This document shows positions 7,306 through 16,305 of a DNA stretch of 17,120 bases, one piece after another. Each line of letters opens with the position of its first letter. The stretch's first letter is position 1. The position numbers were made by a program, and so were the translations under genes. Source of the DNA: JBBUX01 sp037445775. Its GTDB lineage: Bacteria; Actinomycetota; Coriobacteriia; Anaerosomatales; PHET01. The stretch is taken from contig JBBIJX010000035.1 of the NCBI GenBank assembly GCA_037445775.1, forward strand, positions 1 to 17,120. Direction: 5' to 3'. The notes below the pieces were generated by a model that was given only the letters and a program-made list of their open reading frames with translations, searched no databases and had not been told where the DNA came from.

Positions 7306-10300
7306 ACGCTGCCAGGGCCGCGCTGCGGCACTGGCACAGGGCACAGACCACCCGCCACCGGGCACTCGGCGCACGTGCGCTCGCACCACTGCGCGAGCGG
7401 CTGGAAATCGGACGAGGCGATCCGGCCGCGACGTTGCACGATCTCCGCCTCGAGCAACGCTCGCTCTTCTGACCGGTACTCGAACGTGACCGCCTCGGGC
7501 TCCGCCGCAGGACCGGCCCCCTTCGAGACGAGGAACTCGATGCGAAGCGTCTCGCAGCCGTCTCTGAGCGCCGCAAGCGCATAGCATCGTGCCTGCAGTC
7601 CGTAGCGCGCCCGACCATCGTCTCCCCCTGAAGCGTCGCTGACCTTGTAGTCCACCACGAGTCCGCGGTCCCCGTCTCGCCCGTACGCGTCGAGCGACCC
7701 GACCAGCTCGAACTCGGCGGCCCCGTCCGGGAGAGCCACCGCGAAGCGCCACTCCTGTCGCACGAGCGGCATAGCCGCGAGTTCCGCGCCGACGCGCGAT
7801 CCGGCGAACACGTCGACGGCCTGCGCGACGCGCACGCGGTCTGCGTCAGGAAGGCCGTGGGCGCGCACGAGGGCGCGCACTCGCTCGGGTGCGAGCGTAC
7901 CGGACTCGCCGAGCACCTGCAGGGCGGCGTGCACGGCGGACCCGAAGGCGCGCGCGTCATCCGGTGACGCACAATCGAGCGTCCCTGTGCGCAGAACGCG
8001 CTCGGCGAAGAACCTGAGCTCGCACCGGTCGAAGAGCGCGAGATCGCTGAAGGAGAGCCGCCGCGGGACCCACGGCGCCGCATCGTCAGGCGCCGCCACA
8101 TGCGCGATCGGGGGCTCGTAGCGCGGTACCGATTCCTCGTTGTCGCGGGCTTCGGCGGCCTCGGCCGGGCACCGGACGTCGCAGCGCACCGGGGCGCCTG
8201 CGATGTCGACCACGCGGCACTGCCCGGCGGACAGCTCACCGAGCTCGGCGGCGAACGCGCGCCGGACCCACACGAGCGGGGCATCCGCACTCTCGTGCGG
8301 ATCCTTCTTGAGCTTCGCCGTCCCCGACAGCACCAGCACTTCGCGCGCACGCGTGCACGCGACGTAGAGCAGACGCTTCGCCTCCTCGACGGTATCGGCC
8401 CGGTTCCGCTCGTCGAGCTCGCGGTAGGTCCGCGAGCGGTTCCGGCCGTCGCTCGACTGGACAGGAAGGCGCGCCGCGAACTCGACGCCTTTCCCGTCGT
8501 CGCTCGCTCGGACCCGCACAAATCCGCGGTCGCTCACTTCGGTCGATCCCAGCGAGGCCACGGCGACCACCGGAAACTCCAGGCCCTTCGCCGCGTGGAT
8601 GCTCATGATCCGCACCGCGCCGGCGCCCTCTGCCGCCATCGTTCCCGCCGCGCCGCTCCTGTCGAAGCGCTCCCTATCCTGCAGGTGGCTGACGAGCCCG
8701 GGGAAGCCCGCGCCGCCGCCGGCCTCGTATGCGCGGCACAACCGCACCACCTCGAGCACATTCGCGTAGGCCTGGGCTCCATGCGCTCCCCGCGCAAGCA
8801 GCACCTCATCGACGCCTAGCTCGGCGATGGCGCGGCGGAGCACTGCGGTGGCGCTCTGGCGTCCGGCTGCCTCGCGTGCCCGCTCCACGACGCCCCGCAC
8901 TACCTCCGCCCGGCTGGCATCGAGCGCGTCGAGACGGTGGCGTGCGCAGATGAGCGCACGCCACAGACCCACGCTGCCGGTCTCGTCCGTGGCGCCGGAC
9001 AGGACCAGCAGACCGTCGTCGCTCATCCGCCCCGCGTCGCTTGCGAGCAAGGCGATCAGAGCACCTTCGTCGCCCGGGTTCGCCACGGTCCGAACGAGGG
9101 CACGCACCATCTCGACCTCGGCGCACTCGAAGAACCGGCTTCTGCCGGCCACGAGCGCTTCGAAACCTCGTGCGCTGAGCGCCGCGGCGTACGTCGCGGC
9201 ATGGCGATACGTCCGCAACAGCACCGCCATGTGCGCGGCGGGGACCCCGGCGCTGTCGCGCAGTGCCGCGAGGCGCTCGGCAAGCGCGTCCGCTTCCGCA
9301 GCCCGCGCCGCCGCCTCGGAAGAATCGCCGGATCCCACCACTAGGAGCTCGACGCGCGGCGTGCCCTCGGGCACTACCGGAGTCTCGGGTTCGACGCGCC
9401 CGTGGCGCAGCGGCATCACGGTGCCGCGCAGCATCCCCTCGCTGTCGAACAGCGCATCGACGAAGGTCAGGATGTCGGGGTGAGAGCGGTAGTTCAGCGC
9501 TAGCTCGAAGCGGCGCGCCCCACGCCGCCACATCCGGTCGTTATGTGCCCGGTAGACTGCGACGTCGGCGCCTCGGAAGCCGTAGATCGCCTGACACTCG
9601 TCGCCCACCGTGCACAGGTTCTCACCGGCAACCGCAGAAACGAGGCGCGCCTGCAGCCCGTCAGTGTCCTGGAACTCGTCGACCATGACGAGCCGGAACT
9701 CCGCGCGCACCTGCGCGAGCACGTCGGGGCGTTCGTCGAACAGCCGGAGGAGTCGCAGCTGAAGATCGTCGAAGTCGAGGCCGCCGCGCGCCGTCTTCAG
9801 CGTGCGGAACGTCGCGCCGTGCGCGGCGACGAGAGAGTGCAGCGCTCGGGCGTACGGGGTCGTAGCGCAGGCGGCGGCGTCCTCGATCAGCCGCGTGTGC
9901 GCCGCCGCGAGCTCCTCTCGGACCTCCCGGATCTCCTTGGTAGACCTCCCGGCGGACCACATGGCCAGGGCGGACCAGACAGCGGTGCCGAGATCGGCCT
10001 CGTCGAGTTCGCTCGCCCCTATCCCGGAGAGGGCGGTGTATGTCGCGCGGCAACGCGCGACGAGTGTGGTGGCCGACGAGCGCGTATCGCCGCAGGCTGC
10101 GACACGATCTCCGGCGCCAGTGAACAGTTCGAGAGCATCTTCGAAGACCTCGCGGACCGACCGCGCGGGCGGCACGTGTAGCGCGTCCGCGCCTAGGCCC
10201 CGCGTTCGGAGCTCGCGGGCAAGACGTGTGCAGGCGGCGAAGATCTGGTCGAACTCGTAGCCGGCGAAGAGACGCGCGCCGTCGGCTGTCCCGAGCACGG

Positions 10301-10727
10301 ATTCGGCGGCCCGCTCGAACGCCTCCTCCTCGAAGCGGCCTGCGGCGACGGCGTCGAGCACGTGGAAATCCGGATCCAGACCGGCCTCTAGCGCGTAGCG
10401 GCGCAGCATGCGAGCGCAGAAGCCATGGATAGTCGCGATCCAGGCAGCGTCGAGTTCGCGAGCCCGCGCTGGGCGTCCTTCGGCTCTGAGCGCGCCACGC
10501 ACCCGCTGCGACAGCTCCCCGGCGGCCTTTTCGGTGAAGGTGATCGTAAGCACATCGTCGACATCGGCGGCCTCCCAGCCCTCACCGGGCCGGTCAGACA
10601 GCGCCCGCACGAAGCGCTCAGTGAGTGTGCGCGTCTTGCCTGAGCCGGCGCCGGCGCTGATCAGGACGGGGCCACGCAGAGCGGACACCGCTCGCTCCTG
10701 GTCGGCGTTGGGCGAAAGGCGGCTCAT
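7302..10727 (-). CDS. addA: AddA-like UvrD-family helicase-nuclease subunit
   Basis: With AddB, this 1141-residue protein processes double-strand DNA ends for RecA-dependent repair. SF1 helicase motifs are complete: SAGAGSGKT (24-32), TFTEKAA (63-69), VDEFQD (349-354), GDECQAIYGFRG (375-386), NYRSHPDI (412-419), SIHAAKGLEFPVV (709-721) and LLYVACTRAR (786-795). The C-terminal PD-(D/E)XK nuclease has H933, D1013 and DYK (1026-1028). Unusually for AddA it also has C902 in DRCELRFF and C1119-x2-C1122-x6-C1129, the pattern of an iron-sulphur staple. An AdnAB-type reading is therefore possible. I chose the ATG at 10727, not the upstream in-frame codons to 11054, because it overlaps the addB TGA as ATGA and begins the family sequence LSPNADQERAV. 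The upstream stretch is arginine-rich shadow of addB. Confidence 0.9.
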   Translation of the reverse strand: MSRLSPNADQERAVSALRGPVLISAGAGSGKTRTLTERFVRALSDRPGEGWEAADVDDVLTITFTEKAAGELSQRVRGALRAEGRPARARELDAAWIATIHGFCARMLRRYALEAGLDPDFHVLDAVAAGRFEEEAFERAAESVLGTADGARLFAGYEFDQIFAACTRLARELRTRGLGADALHVPPARSVREVFEDALELFTGAGDRVAACGDTRSSATTLVARCRATYTALSGIGASELDEADLGTAVWSALAMWSAGRSTKEIREVREELAAAHTRLIEDAAACATTPYARALHSLVAAHGATFRTLKTARGGLDFDDLQLRLLRLFDERPDVLAQVRAEFRLVMVDEFQDTDGLQARLVSAVAGENLCTVGDECQAIYGFRGADVAVYRAHNDRMWRRGARRFELALNYRSHPDILTFVDALFDSEGMLRGTVMPLRHGRVEPETPVVPEGTPRVELLVVGSGDSSEAAARAAEADALAERLAALRDSAGVPAAHMAVLLRTYRHAATYAAALSARGFEALVAGRSRFFECAEVEMVRALVRTVANPGDEGALIALLASDAGRMSDDGLLVLSGATDETGSVGLWRALICARHRLDALDASRAEVVRGVVERAREAAGRQSATAVLRRAIAELGVDEVLLARGAHGAQAYANVLEVVRLCRAYEAGGGAGFPGLVSHLQDRERFDRSGAAGTMAAEGAGAVRIMSIHAAKGLEFPVVAVASLGSTEVSDRGFVRVRASDDGKGVEFAARLPVQSSDGRNRSRTYRELDERNRADTVEEAKRLLYVACTRAREVLVLSGTAKLKKDPHESADAPLVWVRRAFAAELGELSAGQCRVVDIAGAPVRCDVRCPAEAAEARDNEESVPRYEPPIAHVAAPDDAAPWVPRRLSFSDLALFDRCELRFFAERVLRTGTLDCASPDDARAFGSAVHAALQVLGESGTLAPERVRALVRAHGLPDADRVRVAQAVDVFAGSRVGAELAAMPLVRQEWRFAVALPDGAAEFELVGSLDAYGRDGDRGLVVDYKVSDASGGDDGRARYGLQARCYALAALRDGCETLRIEFLVSKGAGPAAEPEAVTFEYRSEERALLEAEIVQRRGRIASSDFQPLAQWCERTCAECPVAGGLCPVPVPQRGPGSV

Positions 10728-13522
10728 GACGCGCCCCCGCATACCGCGCGCGCCGAACACCGCGCGCACCCGCCTGAGCGCAGCGGGCGCGCCTCGATCA
10801 CCCCGGACCGCATTCCGTCGACCGCGCGCTCGACCGCCTCTGCAGCCGCGTTGAGAATCGCCTCGACGCCCTCTTGGTCGACCCGGTCGACAGCAGACCC
10901 GCGCGCACCCAAGTCGACCGCGTCGCCGACGACGAAGCCTCGGCACTCCAGAGTGCGCATGGAGCGATAGACGCCCCCGAGGACCGGACGCTTGAGGATC
11001 TGCGCCACAAGTGCGGCGTACACCGCTGGCTGAACGAGCCCCTGAGCGGTCCACGACTTCCAGCCGCTCAACGTCGATGACGACTTGTAGTCCGCGATGA
11101 CGAGGCCGTGGGCGGAGACTTCAACACGGTCCACCGATCCGCTGAGCGCGATCCCGCGCAGGCGTAGCGGTACATCGAAACGGGAGCCGAAGCGGAGCTC
11201 GTGGCACACGGGCTCGAATCCGGGCAGATAACCGACGTCGTCGGCGACGATCGACCGGGCCCAGGAGCGGACCTTCGCATGCGCAAGATGCTCGGCAAGT
11301 CCCCGCGCCTCGATGCGCCAACCCGCTGACGTGCAATCCTTGCCGACCTGCTCCACGAGTTCGAGCGCCTCGTCGAGCGTGTCGGCGCAGACCCGGCCGT
11401 GCCCAGCCTGATGCCAGCGCTCGTAGAACGCCCGGACGATCTCGTGCGCAAGACTCCCCCGCTCGCGCGCGTCCACAGAGCGGTCGAGTTCGCGCGGCCG
11501 CAGCGCTCGCTCGACGAACCACCTGTACGGACACGACAGGTACGTCTCGATCTCGGTGACGCTGTACTCGTCACGTCCGATCAGTTCCTCTTGAAGGGCG
11601 CGGTCCGTGAGCCTCCCCCGCGCGGGACCCGCGGGCGGCCTGGGAGGTCCCTGCTGCAGCGCTCCCCGCCTACGGAGCAGCGAACGTCGCTCGGCCTCGA
11701 GCGCGCTCATACGGTGTAGCGGCACCCCCGCCGGCACAACCCCGCGGCTGCACTCCTCGGGAGTGCGGTAGACGTCGAGCACCTCCTCCCAGAACGGGGA
11801 GGCCTGCCTTTCCTCGCCGTTCTCATCGACACTCTGTCGAACGAGCCAGAGCGCCCGGCGCGCCCGCGTGACGACGGTGTAGAACAACAGCCGCTCCGCC
11901 AGGACTGGATCCTGAGGCTCCGGCGCGCCGAGTCGCAGCGCCAAAGCCGTCGTGAGCGAGGCCCGCGCCTGTGGCGCGAACTCCGCAGCATTGAGCCCGC
12001 CCACGATGACCGCGTCGAAACGCCGCCCTCGCATCCGGTGCGCTTCGGTCACGGTTACCGCACCCGGCGTCTCCTGAGACTGCATCGAGACCTCGACGGC
12101 ATCGAGGGCACGCCGCAGATCGAGCTCTCCCGCCTCGCCTCCGGATGCCGCCACATCGCCCACGGTGCGAACGAACGCGCGATGTGCGCCCGTATCGAGC
12201 CACATGCCCGGCCAAGTCGATTCGTCGCTATCCTTCCCGCAGACCAGCATAGCATCTGCCACATTTTTCCATTCCCGTGCCACATCCGCATCGATGCGGC
12301 GCGTGATCAGCCGGCTGACGAGCGCGAGCGTGCCTGCGGCGGGCGGCAGGGCGGCAATCGCACTCGCGACCAGACGGTCGTCCGTTCTGCGCGCTCTCCG
12401 CCACGCGCGGTCGGTCTCTGCGACCTCGTCTGCGCCTACCCCTGCGTACCCCGAGTAGAGGAAGGACAGGAGGCGCTCGCGCACCTCTCCCCTGCCGGCG
12501 CACGCGTCGAGCAGCGAGATCATGGCCGAGCCGAACGAGGTGCGGCCGAACGACACAGACACATCGAGCGCGTGGGCCACGCCCTCACCAGACAAGGCTC
12601 GCGTGAGCGGTTCCGCGCGGCCCGCGACATCGCGGAAGGTGATCGCGATCGACTCCGGGTCCATGCCGGCGTCGAGGGCGTCACGCGCGAATGCTGCCAC
12701 GAGAGCGCACTCGGCCTCTTCGCCCCCGGCCTCACCGATCGTCAGGCACGCCGTCGGCGCCGCCTCCGTGTCCTCAGCGAAGAGCCTCTCCTCGAGCCGT
12801 GCCAATGTTGGCTCGCTCCACGAGGAGCCAGACACGATGATGTGGTCGCGAGCCCGCGCGCCGAGTCGCTCCACGAGCGGGTCGAGTGCCGCCGTGGCAG
12901 CGCACCCCTCCTGCCAGGTCAGCGCCACGTACACATCCGTCTCGAGCGCGCAGGCGCACAGCAACTCCTCCTGTGCGGGCGAGAAGTCCGTGAATCGATT
13001 CGCTCCCAAGGGTCCGGCGGGCGTCGGCGGCGCTTGGGCAAGCAGGGCGGCGGCGCTCACGGCTTCGATCGCGCCCACCGCATCCAGCAGTCCGTGATAG
13101 ACACTGAGGACTTGCTCGAGTTCGACCGCGAGCCGGTCGCCCGCAGCCGCATGAGGTTTCGCGACGCGGCGTGCAAGATCGGCAAGAATCCGCGCAAACC
13201 CGTGCGTACTCCCAGATTCTCCCAGCTCTGACAGGTCCGTCGCAGCCACCGCATCGCGCAGCAGCAACTCGCGCAGGACAGGAGTGACGATCCCCCGCCC
13301 ATCACCGTAGAGGCGCCAGAGCTGCTCGAGCCATTCATCGAATACGGTGACCGCGATACCCCCAACGCCCCTGCGGGCGAACTCCCGCGAGACCCGATGA
13401 GCGTCGGGCCGCTGCGGCAGCAACATGACAGGCTTTGAGGTGCTCGCCGCGGTGATGAGCACGTCGTGCAGCACGCCGGTCTTTCCGGCATTCGCGCGAC
13501 CGGTGATGAGTGTCAGCCCCAC
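10724..13522 (-). CDS. addB: AddB-like helicase-nuclease subunit with iron-sulphur nuclease
   Basis: This is the partner of the downstream AddA in double-strand-break end resection. The 932-residue protein begins with LITGRANAGKTG, an intact Walker A (8-15), as in AddB (family start of the GRAGSGK type). The middle has degenerate UvrD-like motifs, including EAHRMRGRRFDAVIVGGL (493-510) and FYTVVTRARRA (547-557); canonical motifs II to IV are not evident, so it is probably not a full helicase. The C-terminal nuclease has YLSCPYRWF (661-669), H693, D798 and DYK (811-813). C664 with C919-x2-C922-x5-C928 matches the AddB/Cas4 iron staple. I chose the GTG at 13522, which has GGGAGG 5 bases upstream. 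The frame is open to 13663, inside the preceding gene. It starts 43 bases after the ytxH-like stop. Confidence 0.87.
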   Translation of the reverse strand: MGLTLITGRANAGKTGVLHDVLITAASTSKPVMLLPQRPDAHRVSREFARRGVGGIAVTVFDEWLEQLWRLYGDGRGIVTPVLRELLLRDAVAATDLSELGESGSTHGFARILADLARRVAKPHAAAGDRLAVELEQVLSVYHGLLDAVGAIEAVSAAALLAQAPPTPAGPLGANRFTDFSPAQEELLCACALETDVYVALTWQEGCAATAALDPLVERLGARARDHIIVSGSSWSEPTLARLEERLFAEDTEAAPTACLTIGEAGGEEAECALVAAFARDALDAGMDPESIAITFRDVAGRAEPLTRALSGEGVAHALDVSVSFGRTSFGSAMISLLDACAGRGEVRERLLSFLYSGYAGVGADEVAETDRAWRRARRTDDRLVASAIAALPPAAGTLALVSRLITRRIDADVAREWKNVADAMLVCGKDSDESTWPGMWLDTGAHRAFVRTVGDVAASGGEAGELDLRRALDAVEVSMQSQETPGAVTVTEAHRMRGRRFDAVIVGGLNAAEFAPQARASLTTALALRLGAPEPQDPVLAERLLFYTVVTRARRALWLVRQSVDENGEERQASPFWEEVLDVYRTPEECSRGVVPAGVPLHRMSALEAERRSLLRRRGALQQGPPRPPAGPARGRLTDRALQEELIGRDEYSVTEIETYLSCPYRWFVERALRPRELDRSVDARERGSLAHEIVRAFYERWHQAGHGRVCADTLDEALELVEQVGKDCTSAGWRIEARGLAEHLAHAKVRSWARSIVADDVGYLPGFEPVCHELRFGSRFDVPLRLRGIALSGSVDRVEVSAHGLVIADYKSSSTLSGWKSWTAQGLVQPAVYAALVAQILKRPVLGGVYRSMRTLECRGFVVGDAVDLGARGSAVDRVDQEGVEAILNAAAEAVERAVDGMRSGVIEARPLRSGGCARCSARAVCGGAS

Positions 13523-13527
13523 GCGCA

Positions 13528-13533
13528 CCTCCC
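13528..13533 (-). promoter_or_regulatory. ribosome binding site deciding the addB start at 13522
   Basis: GGGAGG on the minus strand lies 5 bases before the GTG at 13522. It overlaps an alternative in-frame GTG at 13528, which makes that one unlikely. The longer open frame up to 13663 has no comparable site. Confidence 0.65.
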
Positions 13534-13565
13534 TCTCCGGCGCAGCGTACCTCGGGGGGCCGACA

Positions 13566-13859
13566 TCAGCCGTGCGTAGGAGTGTAGCCGTCGATTCCCT
13601 CGCGGATCTCGCGGACTTTGCGCCAGGCAACCTCCTCGTCGCGACCCAGATAGTGCTCCACACGACCGCCGATGGCCTCCGCGACGTGTTCCGCCCGTTC
13701 CGCGAGATCGCGAGCCGCCCCGGCAGCGCGCTGTGCCTCGCCCGCTAGTCGTCGCCGCAGGGCTGCCCCGCTTGACGGGGCTACCAGGAGCCCGGCACAG
13801 AATCCGACAACCGCTCCCGCCACAAGCCCAATGGCAAGAATTTCCATTTGTCGGCGCAT
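13566..13859 (-). CDS. YtxH-like small membrane protein
   Basis: This 97-residue protein has an N-terminal hydrophobic helix (AIGLVAGAVVGFCAGLLVAP) with the GFxxGLLxAPxSG pattern of YtxH/GvpP-like proteins. A charged, alanine-rich helix follows (GEAQRAAGAARDLAERAE) that could form a coiled coil. Family members are membrane-associated and often stress-linked; no enzymatic role is known. The ATG at 13859 shares its A with the parB stop codon (TGATG) and has GGAGG 7 bases upstream inside the parB end, so translation is probably coupled. An adjacent in-frame GTG at 13862 is the alternative. Its place between parB and addB may only reflect the operon, or may hint at a membrane link to segregation; the latter is speculation. 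Confidence 0.8.
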   Translation of the reverse strand: MRRQMEILAIGLVAGAVVGFCAGLLVAPSSGAALRRRLAGEAQRAAGAARDLAERAEHVAEAIGGRVEHYLGRDEEVAWRKVREIREGIDGYTPTHG

Positions 13860-14728
13860 CACACTTCCTCCCCCGCCCGTCCCGCCCCGGTCAGCAGGCT
13901 CGACAGGCGCTCGAGTTCCTCTTCACTACGGAACTCAATCTCTATCTTGTTCTTGTCCTTGCCTGCGCGCACCCTCACATTGGTACCCAGATAGCGGCGC
14001 AGGGCGCGTGCCACGACCTTGAAGCTCTTTGGCGACGCGGGTCTCGCCGGCCGCTCACTCTGTCCGGCCGCGACGAGACGCGCTAGATTCTCTGCCTCGC
14101 GCACTGACAACCCTTCGTTGGCGATCTTCTCGGCCAGGCGGATGCGGGCCGCTTCGTCTGGTATGGACAGAACCGCACGCGCATGTCCGGCGGAGATCAC
14201 TCCCTTGTAGACGAGTTCCTGCACCTCCTCTGGGAGATCGAGCAGACGCAGCGCATTGGTGATCGTCGACCGCGACTTCGACACCTTGTCCGCCAGCTCC
14301 GCCTGCGTCATCTGATGGCCAGTCAGCAGCTTGCGATAGCCGCGTGCCTCCTCGATGGGGTTCAGGTCTTCGCGCTGCAGGTTCTCGATGAGCGCGAGCT
14401 CGAGCGACTCGACCGAGTTCGTCGACATCACTCGTACCGGCACGCGCTCGAGTCCTGCCTGCCGGCAGGCTCGCCACCGGCGTTCGCCCGCGATGATCTG
14501 ATAGCCCTCACCGAGCGGCCGCACTATGATGGGTTGAAGCAGTCCCACCTTCTTGATCGAATCCGACAGTTCCGCCACTGCGTCCTCATCGATATCGGTC
14601 CTGGGCTGATCCGGATTCGGCGTGATGAGATCGATCGCCAGCTCGGTGACCTCTTCGCCAGCGTGGGACTCTTGCGACGCTGTAGGAATGAGGGCGGAAA
14701 GGCCTCGGCCCAGTCCACGCTTAGACAC
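13859..14728 (-). CDS. parB: chromosome partitioning protein ParB (Spo0J)
   Basis: ParB is a CTP-dependent clamp that loads at parS sites and forms the centromere complex moved by ParA. The 289-residue length is typical. The N-terminal CTPase domain has NPDQPR (38-43) and GERRWRA (81-87), followed by ENLQREDLNPIEEA (115-128). A helix-turn-helix (about 140-165, QMTQAELADKVSKSRSTITN) reads parS. The C-terminal dimerisation domain (about 235-285) includes VRVRAGKDKNKIEIEF. The GTG start at 14728 overlaps the parA stop by 8 bases, with GGAAG upstream in the end of parA. Two matching parS sites lie upstream of parA, at the start of rsmG and beyond. The gene leads directly into the ytxH-like gene. 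Confidence 0.96.
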   Translation of the reverse strand: MSKRGLGRGLSALIPTASQESHAGEEVTELAIDLITPNPDQPRTDIDEDAVAELSDSIKKVGLLQPIIVRPLGEGYQIIAGERRWRACRQAGLERVPVRVMSTNSVESLELALIENLQREDLNPIEEARGYRKLLTGHQMTQAELADKVSKSRSTITNALRLLDLPEEVQELVYKGVISAGHARAVLSIPDEAARIRLAEKIANEGLSVREAENLARLVAAGQSERPARPASPKSFKVVARALRRYLGTNVRVRAGKDKNKIEIEFRSEEELERLSSLLTGAGRAGEEV

Positions 14729-15509
14729 GGTCCATCACTTCCTTCGCTAGGGCGCGATACGCAGCCGCGCCTTTTCCGGAGGGGTCGTACATGATCACGG
14801 ACTGCCCGAAGCTCGGCGCTTCAGACAGGCGCACCGTTCGCGGGATCATGGTCTGGAACACCTTATCGTCGAAGAAGTCCCGCACCTCCTCCACCACCTG
14901 CTGGGCAAGGCGCGTGCGTCCATCGTACATCGTCATCACGACGCCGAAGACCTCGAGCGCCGGATTCAGGTGGGTCTTCACGAGGCGGACAGAGTCCAAC
15001 AGCTTCGACAGCCCTTCCAGCGCGTAGTACTCGCACTGGATCGGGATGACAAGGCCGTCGGCGGCGGTCAGCGCGTTGATGGTGAGCAGCCCCAAGGACG
15101 GTGGGCAGTCGATGATGACGTACTCGAAGTCCCCCACGATCGACTCGACGATGGCCTTGAGTCGGGTTTCGCGGCTCATCGCGGAGACCAGCTCGATCTC
15201 AGCGCCTGCCAGTTGAATAGTCGCGGGAACAGCGAAGACTCGCTCGATCTCGACCGGTTCGATGATTGACGCGATATCGGCGTCACCCAGCAGCGCGTTG
15301 TAGATGCAGAGTTCCCGCTGGTTCTTGTCCAGCCCGAATCCCGAAGTCGCGTTGCCTTGCGGGTCCAGGTCGAGGAGAAGCACCTTCCTGCCTAGCTCGC
15401 CTAGTGCTGCAGCGAGATTCACCGCAGTCGTACTCTTGCCCACGCCGCCCTTCTGGTTGACCACCGCCAACACAAGCGCTCGTCGTCCCCCGTACGTATC
15501 GGCACCCAC
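14721..15509 (-). CDS. parA: chromosome partitioning ATPase ParA (Soj)
   Basis: ParA is a DNA-binding ATPase that forms a dynamic pattern on the nucleoid and drives separation of ParB-parS complexes; Soj proteins may also act on DnaA. The 262-residue protein has the deviant Walker A KGGVGKST (20-27) with the signature lysine K20, the Walker A' region LLLDLDPQGN (44-53), and the Walker B region VIIDCPPSLG (131-140). PRTVRLSEAPSFG (223-235) is the conserved C-terminal nucleotide/DNA-binding stretch. The start is a GTG at 15509 with GAGGGG about 10 bases upstream; an internal GTG nearer the Walker motif is possible but has poorer spacing. It follows rsmG after 67 bases, where a candidate -10 box lies, and overlaps parB. 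Confidence 0.96.
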   Translation of the reverse strand: MGADTYGGRRALVLAVVNQKGGVGKSTTAVNLAAALGELGRKVLLLDLDPQGNATSGFGLDKNQRELCIYNALLGDADIASIIEPVEIERVFAVPATIQLAGAEIELVSAMSRETRLKAIVESIVGDFEYVIIDCPPSLGLLTINALTAADGLVIPIQCEYYALEGLSKLLDSVRLVKTHLNPALEVFGVVMTMYDGRTRLAQQVVEEVRDFFDDKVFQTMIPRTVRLSEAPSFGQSVIMYDPSGKGAAAYRALAKEVMDRV

Positions 15510-15546
15510 TGCAGCTCGCCCCTCTCGCCGTGTTGCACGTTGATGC

Positions 15547-15552
15547 AGTATA
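15547..15552 (-). promoter_or_regulatory. possible -10 box of a parA promoter
   Basis: TATACT on the minus strand lies in the 67-base gap between rsmG and parA, 38 bases before the parA GTG. It is a 5/6 match to TATAAT in otherwise GC-rich DNA, but I see no good -35 at 16-18 bases. If real, it would let parAB be transcribed independently of rsmG. Confidence 0.3.
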
Positions 15553-15576
15553 GACCACGGACATCGCCCGGGAAAG

Positions 15577-16305
15577 TCACGCGACCGGGCGCTTCTGGGC
15601 TGCCCCCGCGCGGCGGGGTAGCTCGATCTCGGGCTCTCGAACCCGTTGGAACACGATCACTGAGCGTTGATCCGTGCCTCCCGGCAGAACAAATGAACGA
15701 ACGCCCACCAGCTCCAGCCCGCACACGCGCGCCGCTTCCACGCCAGCAGTCAGTTCGGCCTCCGAGGCCCTCCCCTTCAGTGATACGAGGCGTCCTCCCT
15801 CCACCAGTAGGGGGGCGGCCAGCTCAACAAGAGACGGCAGGGGGGCGAGGGCGCGGGCCGTGACCACCGCCGCACTCTGCCCCAGCGATCTCGCGACCTC
15901 TTCGGCCCTAGATGCCGTGACAGAAATCCCCGAAGCAAGAGTTTCGTGCAGCAGAAACGCGTTGAGTGCCTCTGCCTTCTTGCGCACAGATTCGACGAGC
16001 AGCGCTTGGCGCTCAGCGGCCATCGCGAGTTCGACCCCGGGGAAACCTCCTCCGGTACCGATGTCGAGCAGAAGACCCGGACCCGCCGCGCGCACCTCAG
16101 GCAGAGCCATCAGCGAGTCAACAAGATGCACTCGTACTGCGGTACGCGGTTCGCGGATGGCTGTCAGGTTCAAGGTGCGCGTCGTCTCCAGCAGCCAGTC
16201 CACGTGACGCAACATCGTGGACAGCGCCTTGTCGGATAACTCAATCTCCGCCGCAGCAAGAAGATCGATCGCGTACCGCCTGTCGCCATCACTGAGATGT
16301 TTCAC
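15577..16305 (-). CDS. rsmG: 16S rRNA (guanine-527 N7)-methyltransferase
   Basis: RsmG (GidB) uses S-adenosylmethionine to methylate N7 of G527 in 16S rRNA; loss is known to give low-level streptomycin resistance in several bacteria. The 242-residue protein has NLTAI (46-50), the SAM-binding motif LLDIGTGGGFPG (79-90), ESVRKKAEALNAF (105-117), VTARALAPL (148-156) and SLKG (175-178). The start is a GTG at 16305 with GAGGGG 6 bases upstream. The bases between this ribosome binding site and the start, and the start itself, are part of a parS palindrome. It stands between jag and parA, the usual origin-proximal order. Confidence 0.95.
   Translation of the reverse strand: MKHLSDGDRRYAIDLLAAAEIELSDKALSTMLRHVDWLLETTRTLNLTAIREPRTAVRVHLVDSLMALPEVRAAGPGLLLDIGTGGGFPGVELAMAAERQALLVESVRKKAEALNAFLLHETLASGISVTASRAEEVARSLGQSAAVVTARALAPLPSLVELAAPLLVEGGRLVSLKGRASEAELTAGVEAARVCGLELVGVRSFVLPGGTDQRSVIVFQRVREPEIELPRRAGAAQKRPVA

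Noticed and set aside
7130..8521. 463-codon minus-strand open frame inside the addA region
   Set aside because: It is a frame-shifted shadow of addA; its product is low-complexity serine/arginine-rich with no motif, while addA carries complete helicase and nuclease motifs.
10728..11054. N-terminal extension of addA up to 11054
   Set aside because: The extra 109 residues are arginine-rich, overlap the conserved end of addB, and precede the family start; ATGA coupling at 10727 is the better start.
12038..13231. 397-codon plus-strand open frame opposite addB
   Set aside because: It is an antisense shadow typical of GC-rich DNA; arginine-rich product without recognisable domains, lying entirely over addB.
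13765..13781. GCCCCG/CGGGGC hairpin as a terminator
   Set aside because: It lies inside the ytxH-like coding sequence in its conserved APSSGA segment and has no T-run.
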